Shown: positions 27,700-41,500 of the stretch, one piece after another
Position numbering within the stretch: the first letter of the stretch is position 1
Layout: every line of letters starts with the position of its first letter
Assembly: GCA_958295665.1 (NCBI GenBank)
Contig: OY282559.1
Span: 124,001 to 188,000 of the forward strand
Length of the DNA stretch: 64,000 nt
Direction of reading: 5' to 3'
Source: Tipula vernalis
Lineage: Eukaryota > Arthropoda > Insecta > Diptera > Tipulidae
The notes under the pieces: model-generated
What the model saw: only the letters and a program-made list of their open reading frames with translations
The model's database searches: none
Told to the model about the DNA's origin: nothing
Translations under genes and position numbers: made by a program

Positions 27700-28830
27700 A
27701 GGTATCAACCATCGTAATCGGACCATTTTAGATTTTTGCCGCCCAAATCTTGTGGGCCATAGCACAGTTGATTTTCAATAAAATTGAATTTTCTAAGAAA
27801 TGTTTAGAAATAATCGAGCAATCAAAATGAAAATTGTCACAGCAATTACAGGTCCCGAAACCTATTGATAGAGGTATCAACCATCGTAATCGGACTATTT
27901 TAGATTTTTGCCGCCCAAAAACTTGTGGGCTATAGCACAGTTGATTTTCAATATAATTGAATTTTCTAATAAATGTTTAGAAATAATCGAGCAATCAAAA
28001 TGAAAATTGTCACAGCAATTACAGGTCCCGAAACCTATTGATAGAGGTATCAACCATCGTAATCGGACCATTTTAGATTTTTGCCGCCCAAAAACTTGTG
28101 GGGTATAGCACAGTTGATTTTAAATAAAATTGAATTTTCTAAGAAATGTTTAGAAATAATCGAGCAATCAAAATGAAAATTGTCACAGCAATTACAGGTC
28201 CCGAAACCTATTGATAGAGGTATCAACCATCGTAATCGGACCATTTTAGATTTTTGCCGCCCAAAAACTTGTGGGCTATAGCACAGTTGATTTTCAATAA
28301 AATTGAATTTTCTAAGAAATGTTTAGAAATAATCGAGCAATCAAAATGAAAATTGTCACAGCAATTACAGGTCCCGAAACCTATTGATAGAGGTATCAAC
28401 CATCGTAATCGGACCATTTTAGATTTTTGCCGCCCAAATCTTGTGGGCTATAGCACAGTTGATTTTCAATAAAATTGAATTTTCTAAGAAATGTTTAGAA
28501 ATAATCGAGCAATCAAAATGAAAATTGTCACAGCAATTACAGGTCCCGAAACCTATTGATAGAGGTATCAACCATCGTAATCGGACAATTTTAGATTTTT
28601 GCCGCCCAAAAACTTGTGGGCTATAGCACAGTTGATTTTCAATATAATTGAATTTTCTAATAAATGTTTAGAAATAATCGAGCAATCAAAATGAAAATTG
28701 TCACAGCAATTACAGGTCCCGAAACCTATTGATAGAGGTATCAACCATCGTAATCGGACCATTTTAGATTTTTGCCGCCCAAAAACTTGTGGGGTATAGC
28801 ACAGTTGATTTTCAATAAAATTGAATTTTC
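27700..28830 (-). repeat. Four-monomer higher-order repeat, 691 bp
   Basis: Three private variants recur at exactly 691 bp (three 173-bp units plus one 172-bp unit). They are the CCCAAATCTTG deletion (about 27,742 and 28,433), ATATAATTG (27,951 and 28,642) and GGGGTATAGC (28,100 and 28,791). This is a clear recent tandem duplication of a 4-mer block. Confidence 0.85.
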
Positions 28831-31800
28831 TAAGAAATGTTTAGAAATAATCGAGCAATCAAAATGAAAATTGTCACAGCAATTACAGGTCCCGAAACCT
28901 ATTGATAGAGGTATCAACCATCGTAATCGGACCATTTTAGATTTTTGCCGCCCAAAAACTTGTGGGCTATAGCACAGTTGATTTTCAATAAAATTGAATT
29001 TTCTAAGAAATGTTTAGAAATAATCGAGCAATCAAAATGAAAATTGTCACAGCAATTATAGGTCCCGAAACCTATTGATAGAGGTATCAACCATCGTAAT
29101 CGGACCATTTTAGATTTTTGCCGCCCAAAAACTTGTGGGCTATAGCACAGTTGATTTTCAATAAAATTGAATTTTCTAATAAATGTTTAGAAATAATCGA
29201 GCAATCAAAATGAAAATTGTTACAGCAATTACAGGTTCCGAAACCTATTGATAGAGGTATCAACCATCGTAATCGGACCATTTTAGATTTTTGCCGCCCA
29301 AAAACTTGTGGGCTATAGCACAGTTGATTTTCAATAAAATTGAATTTTCTAAGAAATGTTTAGAAATAATCGAGCAATCAAAATGAAAATTGTCACAGCA
29401 ATTACAGGTCCCGAAACCTATTGATAGAGGTATCAACCATCGTAATCGGAGCATTTTAGATTTTTGCCGCCCAAAAACTTGTGGGCTATAGCACAGTTGA
29501 TTTTCAATAAAATTGAATTTTCTAAGAAATGTTTAGAAATAATCGAGCAATCAAAATGAAAATTGTCACAGCAATTACAGGTCCCGAAACCTATTGATAG
29601 AGGTATCAACCATCGTAATCGGAGCATTTTAGATTTTTGCCGCCCAAAAACTTGTGGGCTATAGCACAGTTGATTTTCAATAAAATTGAATTTTCTAAGA
29701 AATGTTTAGAAATAATCGAGCAATCAAAATGAAAATTGTCACAGCAATTACAGGTCCCGAAACCTATTGATAGAGGTATCAACCATCGTAATCGGACCAT
29801 TTTAGATATTTGCCGCCCAAAAACTTGTGGGCTATAGCACAGTTGATTTTCAATAAAATTGAATTTTCTAAGAAATGTTTAGAAATAATCGAGCAATCAA
29901 AATGAAAATTGTCACAGCAATTACAGGTCCCGAAACCTATTGATAGAAGTATCAACCATCGTAATCGGACCAATTTAGATTTTTGCCGCCCAAAAACTTG
30001 TGGGCTATAGCACAGTTGATTTTCAATAAAATTGAATTTTCTAAGAAATGTTTAGAAATAATCGAGCAATCAAAATGAAAATTGTCACAGCAATTACAGG
30101 TCCCGAAACCTATTGATAGAGGTATCAACCATCGTAATCGGACCATTTTAGATTTTTGCCGCCCAAAAACTTGTGGGCTATAGCACAGTTGATTTTCAAT
30201 AAAATTGAATTTTCTAATAAATGTTTAGAAATAATCGAGCAATCAAAATGAAAATTGTCACAGCAATTACAGGTCCCGAAACCTATTGATAGAGGTATCA
30301 ACCATCGTAATCGGACCATTTTAGATTTTTGCCGCCCAAAAACTTGTGGGCTATAGCACAGTTGATTTTCAATAAAATTGAATTTTCTAATAAATGTTTA
30401 GAAATAATCGAGCAATCAAAATGAAAATTGTCACAGCAATTACAGGTCCCGAAACCTATTGATAGAGGTATCAACCATCGTAATCGGACCATTTTAGATT
30501 TTTGCCGCCCAAAAACTGGTGGGCTATGGCACAGTTGATTTTCAATAAAATTGAATTTTCTAAGAAATGTTTAGAAATAATCGAGCAATCAAAATGAAAA
30601 TTGTCACAGCAATTACAGGTCCCGAAACCTATTGATAGAGGTATCAACCATCGTAATCGGACCATTTTAGATTTTTGCCGCCCAAAAACTTGTGGGCTAT
30701 AGCACAGTTGATTTTCAATAAAATTGAATTTTCTAAGAAATGTTTAGAAATAATCGAGCAATCAAAATGAAAATTGTCACAGCAATTACAGGTCCCGAAA
30801 CCTATTGATAGAGGTATCAACCATCGTAATCGGACCATTTTAGATTTTTGCCGCCCAAAAACTTGTGGGCTATGGCACAGTTGATTTTCAATAAAATTGA
30901 ATTTTCTAAGAAATGTTTAGAAATAATCGAGCAATCAAAATGAAAATTGTCACAGCAATTACAGGTCCCGAAACCTATTGATAGAGGTATCAACCATCGT
31001 AATCGGACCATTTTAGATTTTTGCCGCCCAAAAACTTGTGGGCTATAGCACAGTTGATTTTCAATAAAATTGAATTTTCTAAGAAATGTTTAGAAATAAT
31101 CGAGCAATCAAAATGAAAATTGTCACAGCAATTACAGGTCCCGAAACCTATTGATAGAGGTATCAACCATCGTAATCGGAGCATTTTAGATTTTTGCCGC
31201 CCAAAAACTTGTGGGCTATGGCACAGTTGATTTTCAATAAAATTGAATTTTCTAAGAAATGTTTAGAAATAATCGAGCAATCAAAATGAAAATTGTCACA
31301 GCAATTACAGGTCCCGAAACCTATTGATAGAGGTATCAACCATCGTAATCGGACCATTTTAGATTTTTGCCGCCCAAAAACTTGTGGGCTCTAGCACAGT
31401 TGATTTTCAATAAAATTGAATTTTCTAAGAAATGTTTAGAAATAATCGAGCAATCAAAATGAAAATTGTCACAGCAATTACAGGTCCCGAAACCTATTGA
31501 TAGAGGTATCAACCATCGTAATCGGACCATTTTAGATTTTTGCCGCCCAAAAACTGGTGGGCTATAGCACAGTTGATTTTCAATAAAATTGAATTTTCTA
31601 ATAAATGTTTAGAAATAATCGAGCAATCAAAATGAAAATTGTCACAGCAATTACAGGTCCCGAAACCTATTGATAGAGGTATCAACCATCGTAATCGGAC
31701 CATTTTAGATTTTTGCCGCCCAAAAACTTGTGGGCTATAGCACAGTTGATTTTCAATAAAATTGAATTTTCTAAGAAATGTTTAGAAATAATCGAGCAAT

Positions 31801-33762
31801 CAAAATGAAAATTGTCACAGCAATTACAGGTCCCGAAACCTATTGATAGAGGTATCAACCATCGTAATCGGACCATTTTAGATTTTTGCCGCCCAAAAAC
31901 TGGTGGGCTATGGCACAGTTGATTTTCAATAAAATTGAATTTTCTAAGAAATGTTTAGAAATAATCGAGCAATCAAAATGAAAATTGTCACAGCAATTAC
32001 AGGTCCCGAAACCTATTGATAGAGGTATCAACCATCGTAATCGGACCATTTTAGATTTTTGCCGCCCAAAAACTTGTGGGATATAGCACAGTTGATTTTC
32101 AATAAAATTGAATTTTCTAATAAATGTTTAGAAATAATCGATCAATCAAAATGAAAATTGTCACAGCAATTACAGGTCCCGAAACCTATTGAGAGAGGTA
32201 TCAACCATCGTAATCGGACCATTTTAGATTTTTGCCGCCCAAAAACTTGTGGGCTATAGCACAGTTGATTTTCAATAAAATTGATTTTTCTAAGAAATGT
32301 TTAGAAATAATCGAGCAATCAAAATGAAAATTGTCACAGCAATTACAGGTCCCGAAACCTATTGATAGAGGTATCAACCATCGTAATCGGACCATTTTAG
32401 ATTTTTGCCGCCCAAAAACTTGTGGGCTATAGCACAGTTGATTTTCAATAAAATTGAATTTTCTAATAAATGTTTAGAAATAATCGAGCAATCAAAATGA
32501 AAATTGTCACAGCAATTACAGGTCCCGAAACCTATTGATAGAGGTATCAACCATCGTAATCGGACCATTTTAGATTTTTGCCGCCCAAAAACTTGTGGGC
32601 TATAGCACAGTTGATTTTCAATAAAATTGAATTTTCTAAGAAATGTTTAGAAATAATCGAGCAATCAAAATGAAAATTGTCACAGCAATTACAGGTCCCG
32701 AAACCTATTGATAGAGCTATCAACCATCGTAATCGGACCATTTTAGATTTTTGCCGCCCAAAAACTTGTGGGCTATAGCACAGTTGATTTTCAATAAAAT
32801 TGAATTTTCTAATAAATGTTTAGAAATAATCGAGCAATCAAAATGAAAATTGTCACAGCAATTACAGGTCCCGAAACCTATTGATAGAGGTATCAACCAT
32901 CGTAATCGGACCATTTTAGATTTTTGCCGCCCAAAAACTTGTGGGCTATAGCACAGTTGATTTTCAATAAAATTGAATTTTCTAAGAAATGTTTAGAAAT
33001 AATCGAGCAATCAAAATGAAAATTGTCACAGCAATTACAGGTCCCGAAACCTATTGATAGAGGTATAAACCATCGTAATCGGACCATTTTAGATTTTTGC
33101 CGCCCAAAAACTTGTGGGCTATAGCACAGTTGATTTTCAATAAAATTGAATTTTCTAAGAAATGTTTAGAAATAATCGAGCAATCAAAATGAAAATTGTC
33201 ACAGCAATTACAGGTCCCGAAACCTATTGATAGAGGTATCAACCATCGTAATCGGACCATTTTAGATTTTTGCCGCCCAAAAACTTGTGGGCTATAGCAC
33301 AGTTGATTTTCAATAAAATTGAATTTTCTAAGAAATGTTTAGAAATAATCGAGCAATCAAAATGAAAATTGTCGCAGCAATTACAGGTCCCGAAACCTAT
33401 TGATAGAGGTATCAACCATCGTAATCGGAGCATTTTAGATTTTTGCCACCCAAAAACTTGTGGGCTATAGCACAGTTGATTTTCAATAAAATTGAATTTT
33501 CTAATAAATGTTTAGAAATAATCGAGCAATCAAAATGAAAATTGTCACAGCAGTTACAGGTCCCGAAACCTATTGATAGAGGTATCAACCATCGTAATCG
33601 GACCATTTTAGATTTTTGCCGCCCAAAAACTTGTGGCCTATAGCACAGTTGATTTTCAATAAAATTGAATTTTCTAATAAATGTTTAGAAATAATCGAGC
33701 AATCAAAATGAAAATTGTCACAGCAATTACAGGTCCCGAAACCTATTGATAGAGGTATCAAC

Positions 33763-33768
33763 CATTGC
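33763..33768. other. Orientation switch between the two satellite arms
   Basis: The left arm reads GAGGTATCAACCAT and the next bases are TGCTCGATTATTTC, which belong to the opposite-strand monomer. The normal continuation would be CGTAATCGG. The bases AT are shared by both sides, so microhomology is at most 2 bp. There is no spacer, transposon or target duplication. Monomers on the two sides are not mirror images: GTGGCCTATAGC, GCCACCC and CAGCAGTTAC lie on the left. TTTTGAGACC, a 170-bp-type unit and a 114-bp unit lie on the right. A simple hairpin-read artefact would give a mirror. Confidence 0.95.
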
Positions 33769-34030
33769 TCGATTATTTCTAAACATTTCTTAGAAAATTC
33801 AATTTTATTGAAAATCAACTGTGCTGCCTACAAGTTTTTGGGCGGCAAAAATCTAAAATGGTCCGATTACGATGGTTGATACCTCTATCAATAGGTTTTG
33901 AGACCTGTAATTGCTGTGACAATTTTCATTTTGATTGCTCGATTATTTCTAAACATTTCTTAGAAAATTCAATTTTATTGAAAATCAACTGTGCTATAGC
34001 CCACAAGTTTTTGGGCGGCAAACATCTAAA

Positions 34031-34144
34031 ATGGTCCGATTACGATGGTTGATACCTCTATCAATAGGTTTCGAGACCTGTAATTGCTGTGACATTTCTA
34101 AACTGTGCTATAGCCCACAAGTTTTTGGGCGGCAAAAATCTAAA
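34031..34144 (+). repeat. 114-bp truncated monomer with two separate deletions
   Basis: After GCTGTGACA the unit jumps to TTTCTAAA and then to CTGTGC. Compared with a full monomer, 24 and 35 bases are missing on either side of a retained 8-base island, 59 in total. It lies in the second full unit right of the orientation switch, where rearrangement scars would be expected. Confidence 0.85.
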
Positions 34145-35528
34145 ATGGTCCGATTACGATGGTTGATACCTCTATCAATAGTTTTCGGTACCTGTAATTG
34201 CTGTGACAATTTTCATTTTGATTGCTCGATTATTTCTAAACATTTCTTAGAAAATTCAATTTTATTGAAAATCAACTGTGCTATAGCCCACAAGTTTTTG
34301 GGCGGCAAAAATATAAAATGGTCCGATTACGATGGTTGATACCTCTATCAATAGGTTTTGAGACCTGTAATTGCTGTGACAATTTTCATTTTGATTGCTC
34401 GATTATTTCTAAACATTTATTAGAAAATTCAATTTTATTGAAAATCAACTGTGCTATAGCCCACAAGTTTTTGGGCGGCAAAAATCTAAAATGGTCCGAT
34501 TACGATGGTTGATACCTCTATCAATAGGTTTCGGGACCTGTAATTGCTGTGACAATTTTCATTTTGATTGCTCGATTATTTCTAAACATTTCTTAGAAAA
34601 TTCAATTTTATTGAAAATCAACTGTGCTATAGCCCACAAGTTTTTGGGTGGCAAAAATCTAACATGGTCCGATTACGATGGTTGATACCTCTATCAATAG
34701 GTTTCGGGACCTGTAATTGCTGTGACAATTTTCATTTTGATTGCTCGATTATTTCTAAACATTTATTAGAAAATTCAATTTTATTGAAAATCAACTGTGC
34801 CATAGCCCACAAGTTTTTGGGCGGCAAAAATCTAAAATGGTCCGATTACGATGGTTGATACCTCTATCAATAGGTTTCGGGACCTGTAATTGCTGTGACA
34901 ATTTTCATTTTGATTGCTCGGTTATTTCTAAACATTTATTAGAAAATTCAATTTTATTGAAAATCAACTGTGCTATAGCCCACAAGTTTTTGGGCGGCAA
35001 AAATCTAAAATGGTCCGATTACGATGGTTGATACCTCTATCAATAGGTTTCGGGACCTGTAATTGCTGTGACAATTTTCATTTTGATTGCTCGATTATTT
35101 CTAAACATTTATTAGAAAATTCAATTTTATTGAAAATCAACTGTGCTATAGCCCACAAGTTTTTGGGCGGCAAAAATCTAAAATGCTCCGATTACGATGG
35201 TTGATACCTCTATCAATAGGTTTCGGGACCTGTAATTGCTGTGACAATTGTCATTTTGATTGCTCGATTATTTCTAAACATTTATTAGAAAATTCAATTT
35301 TATTGAAAATCAACTGTGCTATAGCCCACAAGTTTTTGGGTGGCAAAAATCTAAAATGGTCCAATGACGATGGTTGATACCTCTATCAATAGGTTTCGGG
35401 ACCTGTAATTGCTGTGACAATTTTCATTTTGATTGCTCGATTATTTCTAAACATTTCTTAGAAAATTCAATTTTATTGAAAATCAACTGTGCTATAGCCC
35501 ACAAGTTTTTGGGCGGCAAAAATCTAAA

Positions 35529-38500
35529 ATGGTCCGATTACGATGGTTGATAGCTCTATCAATAGGTTTCGGGACCTGTAATTGCTGCGACAATTTTCAT
35601 TTTGATTGCTCGATTATTTCTAAACATTTCTTAGAAAATTCAATTTTATTGAAAATCAACTGTGCTATAGCCCACAAGTTTTTGGGCGGCAAAAATCTAA
35701 AATGGTCCGATTACGATTGTTGATACCTCTATCAATAGGTTTCGGGACCTGTAATTGCTGTGACAATTTTCATTTTGATTGCTCGATTATTTCTAAACAT
35801 TTCTTAGAAAATTCAATTTTATTGAAAATCAACTGTGCCATAGCCCACAAGTTTTTGGGCGGCAAAAATCTAAAATGCTCCGATTACGATGGTTGATACC
35901 TCTATCAATAGGTTTCGGGACCTGTAATTGCTGTGACAATTTTCATTTTGATTGCTCGATTATTTCTAAACATTTCTTAGAAAATTAAATTTTATTGAAA
36001 ATCAACTGTGCTATAGCCCACAAGTTTTTGGGCGGCAAAAATCTAAAATGGTCCGATTACGATGGTTGATACCTCTATCTATAGGTTTCGGGAACTGTAA
36101 TTGCTGTGACAATTTTCATTTTGATTGCTCGATTATTTCTAAACATTTATTAGAAAATTCAATTTTATTGAAAATCAACTGTGCCATAGCCCACAAGTTT
36201 TTGGGCGGCAAAAATCTAAAATGCTCCGATTACGATGGTTGATACCTCTATCAATAGGTTTCGGGACCTGTAATTGCTGTGACAATTTTCATTTTGATTG
36301 CTCGATTATTTCTAAACATTTCTTAGAAAATTCAATTTTATTGAAAATCAACTGTGCTATAGCCCACAAGTTTTTGGGCGGCAAAAATCTAAAATGGTCC
36401 GATTACGATGGTTGATAGCTCTATCAATAGGTTTCGGGACTTGTAATTGCTGCGACAATTTTCATTTTGATTGCTCGATTATTTCTAAACATTTCTTAGA
36501 AAATTCAATTTTATTGAAAATCAACTGTGCTATAGCCCACAAGTTTTTGGGCGGCAAAAATCTAAAATGGTCCGATTACGATAGTTGATACCTCTATCAA
36601 TAGGTTTCGGGACCTGTAATTGCTGTGACAATTTTCATTTTGATTGCTCGATTATTTCTAAACATTTCTTAGAAAATTCAATTTTATTGAAAATCAACTG
36701 TGCTAGAGCCCACAAATTTTTGGGCGGCAAAAATCTAAAATGCTCCGATTACGATGGTTGATACCTCTATCAATAGGTTTCGGGACCTGTAATTGCTGTG
36801 ACAATTTTCATTTTGATTGCTCGATTATTTCTAAACATTTCTTAGAAAATTCAATTTTATTGAAAATCAACTGTGCCATAGCCCACAAGTTTTTGGGCGG
36901 CAAAAATCTAAAATGGTCCGATTACGATGGTTGATACCTCTATCAATAGGTTTCGGGACCTGTAATTGCTGTGACAATTTATATTTTGATTGCTCGATTA
37001 TTTCTAAACATTTATTAGAAAATTCAATTTTATTGAAAATCAACTGTGCCATAGCCCACAAGTTTTTGGGCGGCAAAAATCTAAAATGGTCCGATTACGA
37101 TGGTTGATACCTCTATCAATAGGTTTCGGGACCTGTAATTGCTGCGACAATTTCCATATTGATTGCTCGATTATTTCTAAACATTTCTTAGAATATTCAA
37201 TTTTATTGAAAATCAACTGTGCTATAGCCCACAAGTTTTTGGGCGGCAAAAATCTAAAATGCTCCGATTACGATGGTTGATACCTCTATCAATAGGTTTC
37301 GGGACCTGTAATTGCTGTGACAATTTTTATTTTGATTGCTCGATTATTTCTAAACATTTCTTAGAAAATTCAATTTTATTGAAAATCAACTGTGCCATAG
37401 CCCACAAGTTTTTGGGCGGCAAAAATCTAAAATGGTCCGATTACGATGGTTGATACCTCTATCAATAGGTTTCGGGACCTGTAATTGCTGTGACAATTTT
37501 CATTTTGATTGCTCGATTATTTCTAAACATTTCTTAGAAAATTCAATTTTATTGAAAATCAACTGTGCTATAGCCCACAAGTTTTTGGGCGGCAAAAATC
37601 TAAAATGCTCCGATTACGATGGTTGATACCTCTATCAATAGGTTTCGGGACCTGTAATTGCTGTGACAATTTTCATTTTGATTGCTCGATTATTTCTAAA
37701 CATTTCTTAGAAAATTCAATTTTATTGAAAATCAACTGTGCTATAGCCCACAAGTTTTTGGGCGGCAAAAATCTAAAATAGTCCGATTACGATGGTTGAT
37801 ACCTCTATCAATAGGTTTCGGGACCTGTAATTGCTGTGACAATTTTCATTTTGATTGCCCGATTATTTCTAAACGTTTCTTAGAAAATTCAATTTTATTG
37901 AAAATCAACTGTGTTATAGCCCACAAGTTTTTGGGCGGCAAAAATCTAAAATGCTCCGATTACGATGGTTGATACCTCTATCAATAGGTTTCGGGACCTG
38001 TAATTGCTGTGACAATTTTCATTTTGATTGCTCGATTATTTCTAAACATTTCTTAGAAAATTCAATTTTATTGAAAATCAACTGTGCTATAGCCCACAAG
38101 TTTTTGGGCGGCAAAAATCTAAAATGGTCCGATTACGATGGTTGATACCTCTATCAATAGGTTTCGGGACCTGTAATTGCTGTGACAATTTTCCTTTTGA
38201 TTGCTCGATTATTTCTAAACATTTATTAGAAAATTCAATTTTATTGAAAATCAACTGTGCTATAGCCCACAAGTTTTTGGGCGGCAAAAATCTAAAATGG
38301 TCCGATTACGATGGTTGATACCTCTATCAATAGGTTTCGGGACCTGTAATTGCTGTGACAATTTTCATTTTGATTGCTCGATTATTTCTAAACATTTATT
38401 AGAAAATTCAATTTTATTGAAAATCAACTGTGCTATAGCCCACAAGTTTTTGGGCGGCAAAAATCTAAAATGGTCCGATTACGATGGTTGATACCTCTAT

Positions 38501-41500
38501 CAATAGGTTTCGGAACCTGTAATTGCTGTGACAATTTGAATTTTGATTGCTCGATTATTTCTAAACATTTCTTAGAAAATTCAATTTTATTGAAAATCAA
38601 CTGTGCTATAGCCCACAAGTTTTTGGGCGGCAAAAATCTAAAATGCTCCGATTACGATGGTTGATACCTCTATCAATAGGTTTCGGGACCTGTAATTGCT
38701 GTGACAATTTTCATTTTGATTGCTCGATTATTTCTAAACATTTCTTAGAAAATTCAATTTTATTGAAAATCAACTGTGCTATAGCCCACAAGTTTTTGGG
38801 CGGCAAAAATCTAAAATGGTCCGATTACGATGGTTGATACCTCTATCAATAGGTTTCGGGACCTGTAATTGCTGTGACAATTTTTATTTTGATTGCTCGA
38901 TTATTTCTAAACATTTCTTAGAAAATTCAATTTTATTGAAAATCAACTGTGCCATAGCCCACAAGTTTTTGGGCGGCAAAAATCTAAAATGGTCCGATTA
39001 CGATGGTTGATACCTCTATCAATAGGTTTCGGGACCTGTAATTGCTGTGACAATTTTCATTTTGATTGCTCGATTATTTCTAAACATTTCTTAGAAAATT
39101 CAATTTTATTGAAAATCAACTGTGCTATAGCCCACAAGTTTTTGGGCGGCAAAAATCTAAAATGGTCCGATTACGATGGTTGATACCTCTATCAATAGGT
39201 TTCGGGACCTGTAATTGCTGTGACAATTTTCATTTTGATTGCTCGATTATTTCTAAACATTTCTTAGAAAATTCAATTTTATTGAAAATCAACTGTGCTA
39301 TAGCCCACAAGTTTTTGGGCGGCAAAAATCTAAAATAGTCCGATTACGATGGTTGATACCTCTATCAATAGGTTTCGGGACCTGTAATTGCTGTGACAAT
39401 TTTCATTTTGATTGCCCGATTATTTCTAAACATTTCTTAGAAAATTCAATTTTATTGAAAATCAACTGTGCTATAGCCCACAAGTTTTTGGGCGGCAAAA
39501 ATCTAAAATGCTCCGATTACGATGGTTGATACCTCTATCAATAGGTTTCGGGACCTGTAATTGCTGTGACAATTTTCATTTTGATTGCTCGATTATTTCT
39601 AAACATTTATTAGAAAATTCAATTTTATTGAAAATCAACTGTGCTATAGCCCACAAGTTTTTGGGCGGCAAAAATCTAAAATGCTCCGATTACGATGGTT
39701 GATACCTCTATCAATAGGTTTCGGGACCTGTAATTGCTGTGACAATTTTCCTTTTGATTGCTCGATTATTTCTAAACATTTATTAGAAAATTCAATTTTA
39801 TTGAAAATCAACTGTGCTATAGCCCACAAGTTTTTGGGCGGCAAAAATCTAAAATGGTCCGATTTTTATGGTTGATACATCTATCAATAGGTTTCGGGAC
39901 CTGTAATTGCTGTGACAATTTTCATTTTGATTGCTCGATTATTTCTAACATTTATTAGAAAATTCAATTTTATTGAAAATCAACTGTGCTATAGCCCACA
40001 AGTTTTTGGGCGGCAAAAATCTAAAATGGTCCGATTACGATGGTTGATACCTCTATCAATAGGTTTCGGGACCTGTAATTGCTGTGACAATTTGCATTTT
40101 GATTGCTCGATTATTTCTAAACATTTCTTAGAAAATTCAATTTTATTGAAAATCAACTGTGCTATAGCCCACAAGTTTTTGGGCGGCTAAAATCTAAAAT
40201 GCTCCGATTACGATGGTTGATACCTCTATCAATAGGTTTCGGGACCTGTAATTGCTGCGACAATTTTCATTTTGATTGCTCGATTATTTCTAAACATTTC
40301 TTAGAAAATTCAATTTTATTGAAAATCAACTGTGCCATAGCCCACAAGTTTTTGGGCGGCAAAAATCTAAAATGCTCCGATTACGATGGTTGATACCTCT
40401 ATCAATAGGTTTCGGGACCTGTAATTGCTGCGACAATTTTCATTTTGATTGCTCGATTATTTCTAAACATTTATTAGAAAATTCAATTTTATTGAAAATC
40501 AACTGTGCTATAGCCCACAAGTTTTTGGGCGGCAAAAATCTAAAATGCTCCGATTACGATGGTTGATACCTCTATCAATAGGTTTCGGGACCTGTAATTG
40601 CTGTGACAATTTTCATTTTGATTGCTCGATTATTTCTAAACATTTCTTAGAAAATTCAATTTTATTGAAAATCAACTGTGCCATAGCCCACAAGTTTTTG
40701 GGCGGCAAAAATCTAAAATGCTCCGATTACGATGGTTGATACCTCTATCAATAGGTTTCGGGACCTGTAATTGCTGTGACAATTTTCATTTTGATTGCTC
40801 GATTATTTCTAAACATTTATTAGAAAATTCAATTTTATTGAAAATCAACTGTGCTATAGCCCACAAGTTTTTGGGCGGCAAAAATCTAAAATGGTCCGAT
40901 TACGATGGTTGATAGCTCTATCAATAGGTTTCGGGACCTGTAATTGCTGTGACAATTTTCATTTTGATTGCTCGATTATTTCTAAACATTTCTTAGAAAA
41001 TTCAATTTTATTGAAAATCAACTGTGCTATAGCCCACAAGTTTTTGGGCGGCAAAAATCTAAAATGGTCCGATTACGATGGTTGATACCTCTATCAATAG
41101 GTTTCGGGACCTGTAATTGCTGTGACAATTGTCATTTTGATTGCTCGATTATTTCTAAACATTTCTTAGAAAATTCAATTTTATTGAAAATCAACTGTGC
41201 TATAGCCCACAAGTTTTTGGGCGGCAAAAATCTAAGATGGTCCGATTACGATGGTTGATACCTCTATCAATAGGTTTCGGGACCTGTAATTGCTGTGACA
41301 ATTTTCATTTTGATTGCTCGATTATTTCTAAACATTTATTAGAAAATTCAATTTTATTGAAAATCAACTGTGCTATAGCCCACAAGTTTTTGGGTGGCAA
41401 AAATCTAAAATAGTCCAATGACGATAGTTGATACCTCTATCAATAGGTTTCGGGACCTGTAATTGCTGTGACAATTTTCATTTTGATTGCTCGATTATTT

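Larger units (their letters stand above)
12117..33765 (-). repeat. Satellite array, left arm: about 125 monomers of 173 bp
   Basis: There is uninterrupted head-to-tail tandem repetition of a 173-bp AT-rich monomer. It is drawn on the minus strand because it is the reverse complement of the right arm. The array starts abruptly at ATTGTCACAGC in mid-monomer. Most units differ at only a few sites. Four two-state sites account for much of the variation: GGA(C/G)CAT, CTAT(A/G)GC, TAA(G/T)AAATG and GTC(A/G)CAG. Length variants include 170-bp units (GGGCAGCAC replacing GGGCTATAGCAC near 12,385, 13,420, 14,453 and 15,142). There are also 172-bp units (CCCAAATCTTG, for example near 19,965, 22,903, 27,744 and 28,435), a 176-bp and a 162-bp unit. 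The monomer length is close to one nucleosome repeat, as in many centromeric or pericentromeric satellites. No transposon interrupts the array. Confidence 0.98.

Noticed and set aside
33585..33818. 77-codon frame crossing the orientation switch
   Set aside because: A chance fusion of the two monomer strands at the inversion point.
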